A DNA stretch of 64,000 bases from Sphingomonas mucosissima (GTDB taxonomy: Bacteria > Pseudomonadota > Alphaproteobacteria > Sphingomonadales > Sphingomonadaceae). The translations under genes were made by a program, and so were the position numbers. The notes under the pieces are model-generated. The model did not search any database. It had not been told where the DNA came from and was given only the letters and a program-made list of their open reading frames with translations. The DNA lies in the NCBI RefSeq assembly GCF_002197665.1, contig NZ_NBBJ01000004.1, positions 62,001 through 126,000 on the forward strand, given 5' to 3'. The stretch's first letter is position 1; every line of letters starts with the position of its first letter. Positions 59,575-64,000 of the stretch are shown one piece after another.

Positions 59575-60789
59575 ATGCAGCACGCGGACGTACTCATCCT
59601 TGGCGGCGGACTGGTCGGTGCAACACTGGCGATCGCGCTCGATCGGCATGGCATCTCCACCATCGTGGTCGATCCCGCCGATCCGTCGGTCACCTTGTCG
59701 GCCGGCTTCGACGGCCGTGCCTCCGCCATTGCCAGTGCCAGCCACCGCATGCTCGAGGCGATCGGGGTTGCCGAACGGCTGGTCGGGCAAGGCTGCGCCA
59801 TCCGGCAGATCCGGGTGAGCGACGGCCTGGAGCCCGGCGCGCTCGACTTCATCCCGGATGAGGACGATGACGCGCTCGGCACCATGTATGAAAACCGCGC
59901 GATGCGCCGTGCGCTGGCCGACACGATGGCCGAAAGCGGCGTCGACTTCCGCCCGCTGACCCGCGCAACCAATGTCGAGCGCTCGGCCACCGGCGTGCGC
60001 GCAACGCTGAGCGACGGCACCGAAGTCACCGCCTCGCTGCTCGTCGCGGCGGAGGGACGGAACTCGCCCACACGCGCCGCCGCCGGGATCACCACCGCGC
60101 ATTGGCGCTATGATCATGCCGCGATCATCGGCGCCTTCCACCACGAGGTGTCGCACGAGAATATCGCGTTCGAGATCTTCTACCCCTCGGGCCCGTTCGC
60201 GCTCCTGCCGCTGGTCGATGACGAACACGGGCATCGCTGCGCCATTGTCTGGTCGGTGAAGCAGGCACAGGGCCCGGCGATGCTGAAACTCTCCGACCGC
60301 GCCTTTCTGGCCGAAGCGGAGAAGCGCATGGGCGGCTTTCTCGGCAAATTATACCAGGCGAGCCCGCGCTCGAGCTACCCGCTCGGCTTTCACCACGCCG
60401 CATCGATCACCGCGGAACGGCTCGCGCTCATCGGCGACGCCGCCCACGGCATTCACCCGATCGCGGGCCAGGGCCTCAATCTCGGCCTCCGCGACGTCGC
60501 CGCGCTGGTGGAGGTGCTGGTCGACGGCCGTCGCCTCGGGCTGGAGGCAGGCGACGCGCAGTTGCTCGACCGTTACCGCCGCTGGCGTAGCCTCGACACG
60601 CTGATGGTGGCTGGCGCGACCGACAGCCTGAACCGCCTGTTCAGCATCCCCGGCCGCACCGCCAGCGCCGTGCGCCGCTTCGGCATTTCGGCAGTCAATG
60701 CGATCCCGCCGCTGAAGGACCGTTTCATGGCCGAAGCGCGCGGCGAAAGCGGCGCGCTTCCCCGCCTGCTACAGGGGCAAATGGTCTAG
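59575..60789 (+). CDS. UbiH/UbiF/VisC/COQ6 family FAD hydroxylase
   Basis: Flavin monooxygenase of 404 aa, probably hydroxylating the ring of ubiquinone precursors at the membrane. FAD motifs are DVLILGGGLVGATLAIALDRHG at the N-terminus and LALIGDAAHGIHPIAGQGLNLGLRD near residues 283-305, with the GD pair at 287-288. The DGRASAIASASHRML and ENRAMRRALA segments are as in UbiH. Position-specific assignment to UbiF, UbiH or UbiI is not possible from sequence alone. ATG 59575 gives a normal length. It stands alone, with gaps on both sides, and the 142 bases before it show nothing else I can identify. Confidence 0.9.
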   Translation: MQHADVLILGGGLVGATLAIALDRHGISTIVVDPADPSVTLSAGFDGRASAIASASHRMLEAIGVAERLVGQGCAIRQIRVSDGLEPGALDFIPDEDDDALGTMYENRAMRRALADTMAESGVDFRPLTRATNVERSATGVRATLSDGTEVTASLLVAAEGRNSPTRAAAGITTAHWRYDHAAIIGAFHHEVSHENIAFEIFYPSGPFALLPLVDDEHGHRCAIVWSVKQAQGPAMLKLSDRAFLAEAEKRMGGFLGKLYQASPRSSYPLGFHHAASITAERLALIGDAAHGIHPIAGQGLNLGLRDVAALVEVLVDGRRLGLEAGDAQLLDRYRRWRSLDTLMVAGATDSLNRLFSIPGRTASAVRRFGISAVNAIPPLKDRFMAEARGESGALPRLLQGQMV

Positions 60790-60952
60790 AGCCGCACCAG
60801 CGGGCGGGAAGGCCGAAATCAGGCCGTTGATCCCCTATTTACAGCTGCAACACGCGCCGGCGACGCTTGTCTGAGGCCGGGTAAATAGCAGACGTCCCGC
60901 TTACCTTCAGCACCTGTAAATCTTGCTACCGACTGCTCTGCGCGGACCTGAC

Positions 60953-61978
60953 ATGGCGGTTTCGCGTTGGGTGGCTATGCGTCTGCTGATAACGACTACG
61001 TCTCGGGTCGACGCGGTTTCCTGGATCGTCATCGGCAGCTTTGCGCTCGCTTGCCTGCTGCTAAGCCGCGCTTTGGGTTTCAGCGTCCTGCCGGCGCGCG
61101 CTATACTACCTTTGCTCGGGGTGGCCGTGCTTACGGGAGCACTGGCTATCGGGCGATCGCGCTCGGACGACCGGTTGGTAGCTGGCGCCACCGCGTTTCT
61201 GCAGATGACCTTGTTCACCATCTTGGGTGTAGTGCTCGCCTATCTGTTGGCAGCGCGCGGCGAGCCGTCATGGGACGCGTGGCTGGCCGCGGCGGATGCC
61301 CGGCTGGGGCTGGAGTGGCCCGCGATCTTGGCCACGGCCGACCGGCTGCCGGCCCCGCTTCTTATGGTCGCCGGCATAGCCTATTACAGCCTCGTGGTGC
61401 AGATGGTTGGATGCATCGTGTTGCTCGCTGGCATCGGCCAGCTGGAGCGGCTGCGCACGGCGATTGCCGCTGCGATCCTCGCAGGCGCGGTGACGATCGT
61501 CTTATCAGGGTTGCTGCCGGCAATGGGCAACCTGTTCGATCCCGATCATTACCGGGCGTTATGGCCGTCTGTCGCATGGCAGGACCGCGATTTGGTCCTC
61601 GCTCTGCGCAACGGCACAGTCCGAGAAATCGATATGTCGCATATGACCGGGATCGTCAGTTTCCCGAGCTATCACGCGGCGCTTCCGGTGATTCTGTTCT
61701 GGGGGCTGTACCCGGTCAGCCGGCTGCGGGTTCCGGCAGCGATCTGGGCCGGGCTGACGATCGTGGCGACGCCGTTGTTCGGCGGCCATTATGCTGTTGA
61801 TGTGCTGGCGGGTCTGCTGCTCGCGATGCTCTCGCTTGCAGTTGCCCGCTCGCTGGCCGCGAAGGAGCCTGATCTCAAGCGGATGCGCCGATCCGGCATC
61901 CATGCTACACCTGCGCCGCGCACGACCAGCCGTATTGGCCGCAAGCACGGTGCCGAGGTGATCCATGAACTGGTATGA
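60953..61978 (+). CDS. Aur1/Ipt1-like PAP2-family membrane phosphatase/transferase
   Basis: Integral membrane protein of about 341 aa with six or more helices and the catalytic triad of PAP2/inositol phosphotransferases: SFPSYHAALPVI supplies the first His and GGHYAVDVLAG the second His and Asp. This is the Aur1/Ipt1-like (PAP2_3) variant of the family rather than bacterial PgpB. Start at 60953 is the first ATG; TTG 60923 and ATG 60977 are alternatives. Its last 14 bases overlap crtZ, so it is co-transcribed and coupled with the carotenoid genes. A role in carotenoid or glycolipid phosphate chemistry is suggested only by position. Confidence 0.8.
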   Translation: MAVSRWVAMRLLITTTSRVDAVSWIVIGSFALACLLLSRALGFSVLPARAILPLLGVAVLTGALAIGRSRSDDRLVAGATAFLQMTLFTILGVVLAYLLAARGEPSWDAWLAAADARLGLEWPAILATADRLPAPLLMVAGIAYYSLVVQMVGCIVLLAGIGQLERLRTAIAAAILAGAVTIVLSGLLPAMGNLFDPDHYRALWPSVAWQDRDLVLALRNGTVREIDMSHMTGIVSFPSYHAALPVILFWGLYPVSRLRVPAAIWAGLTIVATPLFGGHYAVDVLAGLLLAMLSLAVARSLAAKEPDLKRMRRSGIHATPAPRTTSRIGRKHGAEVIHELV

Positions 61979-62432
61979 CAAACTGCTGCTGGTCCTGGTC
62001 ATGGTGTTGTTCATGGAAGTCTTCGCCTGGGCGACGCACAAATATGTCATGCATGGCTGGGGCTGGGGCTGGCACCGCTCGCATCACGAGGCGCGCGAGG
62101 GCGCCTTCGAGCGCAACGATCTATATGCAGTGACGTTCGCTGTGATCGTAATTGCGCTGTTCGCCGTCGGCACCTTGTGGGAGCCGGTCTGGTGGATGGC
62201 CTTGGGTATCACCGTCTATGGCGCGATCTATGCCTTCGTGCACGACATGCTGGTACACCAGCGCTTCGGCATGCGCTGGGTGCCGCGCCAGGGCTATCTC
62301 AAGCGGCTGCATCAGGCGCACCGGCTGCACCACGCGGTCAAGAGCAAGGAAGGCGGCGTCAGCTTCGGTTTTCTGTTCGCACCCGATCCCAGCCGCCTGA
62401 AGCGCCGCTTAGCCGAACGTGTCGAGCGATGA
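61965..62432 (+). CDS. crtZ: Beta-carotene hydroxylase CrtZ
   Basis: Non-haem di-iron membrane hydroxylase of 155 aa that adds 3- and 3'-hydroxyl groups to beta-ionone rings (beta-carotene to zeaxanthin; canthaxanthin to astaxanthin). All histidine boxes are present: H-x4-H (His25, His30), H-x2-HH (His37, His40, His41), HDMLVHQRFG and HQAHRLHH. Helices are visible near residues 5-22 and 53-85. It overlaps the PAP2 gene before it and the crtW gene after it (ATGA at 62429-62432). Confidence 0.95.
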   Translation: MNWYDKLLLVLVMVLFMEVFAWATHKYVMHGWGWGWHRSHHEAREGAFERNDLYAVTFAVIVIALFAVGTLWEPVWWMALGITVYGAIYAFVHDMLVHQRFGMRWVPRQGYLKRLHQAHRLHHAVKSKEGGVSFGFLFAPDPSRLKRRLAERVER

Positions 62433-63166
62433 GCCGGGGTGAGCACAAGGTTAGTGCGCGGCATAGCTTGGTGCTGGCCGCAGCGATCGGCGGTGCATGG
62501 GCAGCCGTGCATATCGGCGGCATCTTCTTTTGGCGCTGGAGCCTCAGCACCGCGCTACTGACGCCGGTCGTCATCCTCGCGCAAGCGTGGCTCAGCACCG
62601 GGTTGTTCATCATCGCGCACGATTGCATGCACGGATCGCTGGCACCTGGCCGACCCAGGTTGAACAGGATCGTGGGAACGCTCTGCCTCGGCGCCTACGC
62701 CGGTTTGTCCTACGGCGCGCTGTTGCCCAAGCACCACGCGCACCATGCGGCCCCGGGCACGGCAAGTGATCCCGATTTTCACGTCGGCGCTCCTCGTCGT
62801 GCGCTGCCGTGGTTCGGGTCCTTTTTTCGCAACTATTATACGCACGGGCAGATAGGACGCATCACGGTGGCGGCAATCGTATATCTGCTGCTGGGTGCGT
62901 CGCTCCTCAACATCGTCGTCTTCTGGGCGATCCCGGCGCTACTCGCGCTGGGGCAGCTGTTCGTGTTCGGCACCTATCTGCCGCACCGCCATGACGACCG
63001 GCCGTTCGCCGACGCGCATAATGCGCGGAGCAGCACGCTGCAGCCGCTCCTGTCTCTCATGACCTGCTTTCACTTCGGCGCCTATCACCACGAGCATCAT
63101 CTCAGCCCGGGCACGCCGTGGTGGCGGCTGCCCGCGTTCAGGCGCGAGAAGCTAACGCAGCGGTAA
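62429..63166 (+). CDS. crtW: Beta-carotene ketolase CrtW
   Basis: Membrane di-iron ketolase of 245 aa adding 4- and 4'-keto groups to carotenoid rings. Histidine motifs: HDCMHG (His64, His68), KHHAHH (His102, 103, 105, 106), LPHRH and AYHHEHHLSP near the C-terminus. With CrtZ it can convert beta-carotene to astaxanthin. The gene overlaps crtZ and converges on crtX, with the 3' ends overlapping by 29 bases. CrtW is less common among sphingomonads than the 2-hydroxylase CrtG, so this strain is predicted to make ketocarotenoids. Confidence 0.94.
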   Translation: MSRGEHKVSARHSLVLAAAIGGAWAAVHIGGIFFWRWSLSTALLTPVVILAQAWLSTGLFIIAHDCMHGSLAPGRPRLNRIVGTLCLGAYAGLSYGALLPKHHAHHAAPGTASDPDFHVGAPRRALPWFGSFFRNYYTHGQIGRITVAAIVYLLLGASLLNIVVFWAIPALLALGQLFVFGTYLPHRHDDRPFADAHNARSSTLQPLLSLMTCFHFGAYHHEHHLSPGTPWWRLPAFRREKLTQR

Positions 63167-64000
63167 TGGCGGCAGCTGCGCCGGCTGCGCCGTCCCCGGC
63201 CGCGATCTCGGCGGCTAGGCCGCGCGCGGCCTGCGCGTAGCTTGGCCGATCGATCACGTCCCTCAAAGCGTCAGCGAGCGCGCGCGCGCTGAGCCCGCGC
63301 GGGGATAGCATCCGTCCTGCCCCGACGCGGATGAGCCGGGCGGCGGTTGCGGGTTGCTCGAAGCCGATCGGCAGCGCCACGATCGGCACGCCGGCCGCCA
63401 GCGCATCGAGGACCGAGTTGAACCCGCCATGCAGCACTGCGGCCGAGCAGCGACGCAGCACCGCCGCTTGCGGCCAAAAGGCACGCACCAGCGGATCGCC
63501 CGGCAGCGCGCTTTCCTCTTCCTGCGACAGGCCGCCGGCATGGCCGATCACCGCCCGGGCGCCGATCGCTGCGCAGGCCTCAGCCATGGTCGCGAACAGA
63601 GCGCGACGTGAGCCTTGAAGCGTTCCAAGTGAGCAGAAGATCAACGGTCGCCCATCGTCAGGCAGGTCTGTTTCTTCCGTCTCCTTGGACCGCCACGGTG
63701 ATCCATATAGGAATTCCGGCGGCAATGAGCGCCGTGGATAATCTAGACCGCGCGGGCATTGCGCGACCTGCACGCGCGGCGAAAACCCCTCTGCAAGGCC
63801 CCACACGCGCCGATGCGCCTCGACCACACGGGTGATCGGCCGCATCAGCAGATCGGTCACCGCATATCCGCCTCGGTTCCTGAATCTTCCCCATCGATCG
63901 GTGCGGTAGCGCCAGCCGAGAAAGGGTGGCGGCACGTCGACTTCCCCAAGCAGCGGCAGGCCGGTGATGGCGACGGCATAAGGTAGATTGAGCCTTTGCG
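63138..64000 (-). CDS. crtX: Zeaxanthin glucosyltransferase CrtX, 5' truncated by the window edge
   Basis: UDP-glucose-dependent glycosyltransferase that attaches glucose to the hydroxyl ends of carotenoids such as zeaxanthin. About 287 residues of the C-terminal part are visible; the frame is open to the right edge, where the sequence reads LNLPYAVAITGLPLLGEVDV, typical of CrtX. The C-terminal donor site has IFCSLGTLQGSRR, FWPQAAVLRRCSAAVLHGGFNSVLDALAAG and PIGFEQPATAARL, the usual UGT signature. Residues beyond the window hold the acceptor domain. Its stop overlaps the tail of crtW on the other strand. With CrtZ and CrtW it predicts glucosylated keto- or hydroxycarotenoids. Confidence 0.9.
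   Translation of the reverse strand, partial: QRLNLPYAVAITGLPLLGEVDVPPPFLGWRYRTDRWGRFRNRGGYAVTDLLMRPITRVVEAHRRVWGLAEGFSPRVQVAQCPRGLDYPRRSLPPEFLYGSPWRSKETEETDLPDDGRPLIFCSLGTLQGSRRALFATMAEACAAIGARAVIGHAGGLSQEEESALPGDPLVRAFWPQAAVLRRCSAAVLHGGFNSVLDALAAGVPIVALPIGFEQPATAARLIRVGAGRMLSPRGLSARALADALRDVIDRPSYAQAARGLAAEIAAGDGAAGAAAAITAALASRA

Noticed and set aside
1..64000. tRNA or rRNA genes, CRISPR arrays, insertion sequences, integrase or attachment sites
   Set aside because: I looked for cloverleaf-type, repeat-spacer and transposase patterns and found none; the repeats seen are isolated palindromes, not arrays.

Overview
The window reads as one contiguous piece of chromosome from a high-GC alphaproteobacterium of the Sphingomonadaceae (Sphingomonas or a close relative). 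This rests on strong GC bias at third codon positions, sphingomonad-type TonB receptor and molybdenum-hydroxylase genes, a DUF2093 gene beside a lipoprotein endopeptidase, a phaB-type reductase, an EL222-like LOV-HTH regulator (the type protein comes from Erythrobacter), and crtZ, crtW and crtX at the right end. I see no rRNA or tRNA gene, CRISPR array, transposase or intact prophage. The species assignment is inference.

Layout. 1-3503: the end of xseA, a DUF2093 gene, an M23 lipoprotein peptidase, a HotDog dehydratase and a small membrane protein. 3555-15614: mostly acyl-CoA and aromatic-acid metabolism (feruloyl-CoA synthase, two acyl-CoA dehydrogenases, a second acyl-CoA ligase, a CitE-like lyase and a winged-helix regulator). 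Mixed in are arylamine N-acetyltransferase, a Sua5-type tRNA modification enzyme, msrA and galE. 15795-23540: an orphan molybdenum hydroxylase overlapping hemH, phaB, then ahpC-ahpF behind an OxyR-like palindrome, then a UDP-glucuronate epimerase. 23886-25572: an orphan endolysin-holin pair of the gene-transfer-agent type, followed by hslV. 25659-31522: two coupled amidohydrolases, then ccmF-ccmG-ccmH. 31594-36799: GST, cytochrome P450, a small membrane protein, topA. 36882-46705: a WcaI-like glycosyltransferase with a tiny upstream ORF, a TonB receptor, DUF1697, a block of peptidase, amidohydrolase and SDR genes, DUF1206, and a YaiI family gene. 46909-55446: a fasciclin protein, the LOV-HTH photoreceptor regulator diverging from a large hybrid sensor kinase, an S9 peptidase, a diguanylate cyclase and an AI-2E family transporter. 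55737-60789: a PQQ-type sugar dehydrogenase, a tightly packed methyltransferase-GNAT-pgeF operon, and a UbiH-type hydroxylase. 60953-64000: an Aur1/Ipt1-like PAP2 protein in one overlapping operon with crtZ and crtW, meeting a convergent, truncated crtX.

How it fits together. Several themes recur: CoA-linked degradation of aromatic and acyl acids, oxidative-stress defence (ahpCF, msrA, hemH, carotenoids), envelope functions (peptidases, TonB receptor, glycan enzymes), and light or redox sensing. Genes are packed, with many 4-base ATGA or GTGA overlaps. The only longer non-coding stretch is 23541-23885 (345 bases), filled by palindromic repeats. A family of about seven dispersed palindromes occupies several other intergenic gaps. 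The most interesting items are the LOV-HTH/hybrid-kinase pair, the PAP2-crtZ-crtW operon, the orphan lysis cassette, the catalytic plus degenerate amidohydrolase pair, and the 22-codon ORF fused by overlap to a glycosyltransferase gene.
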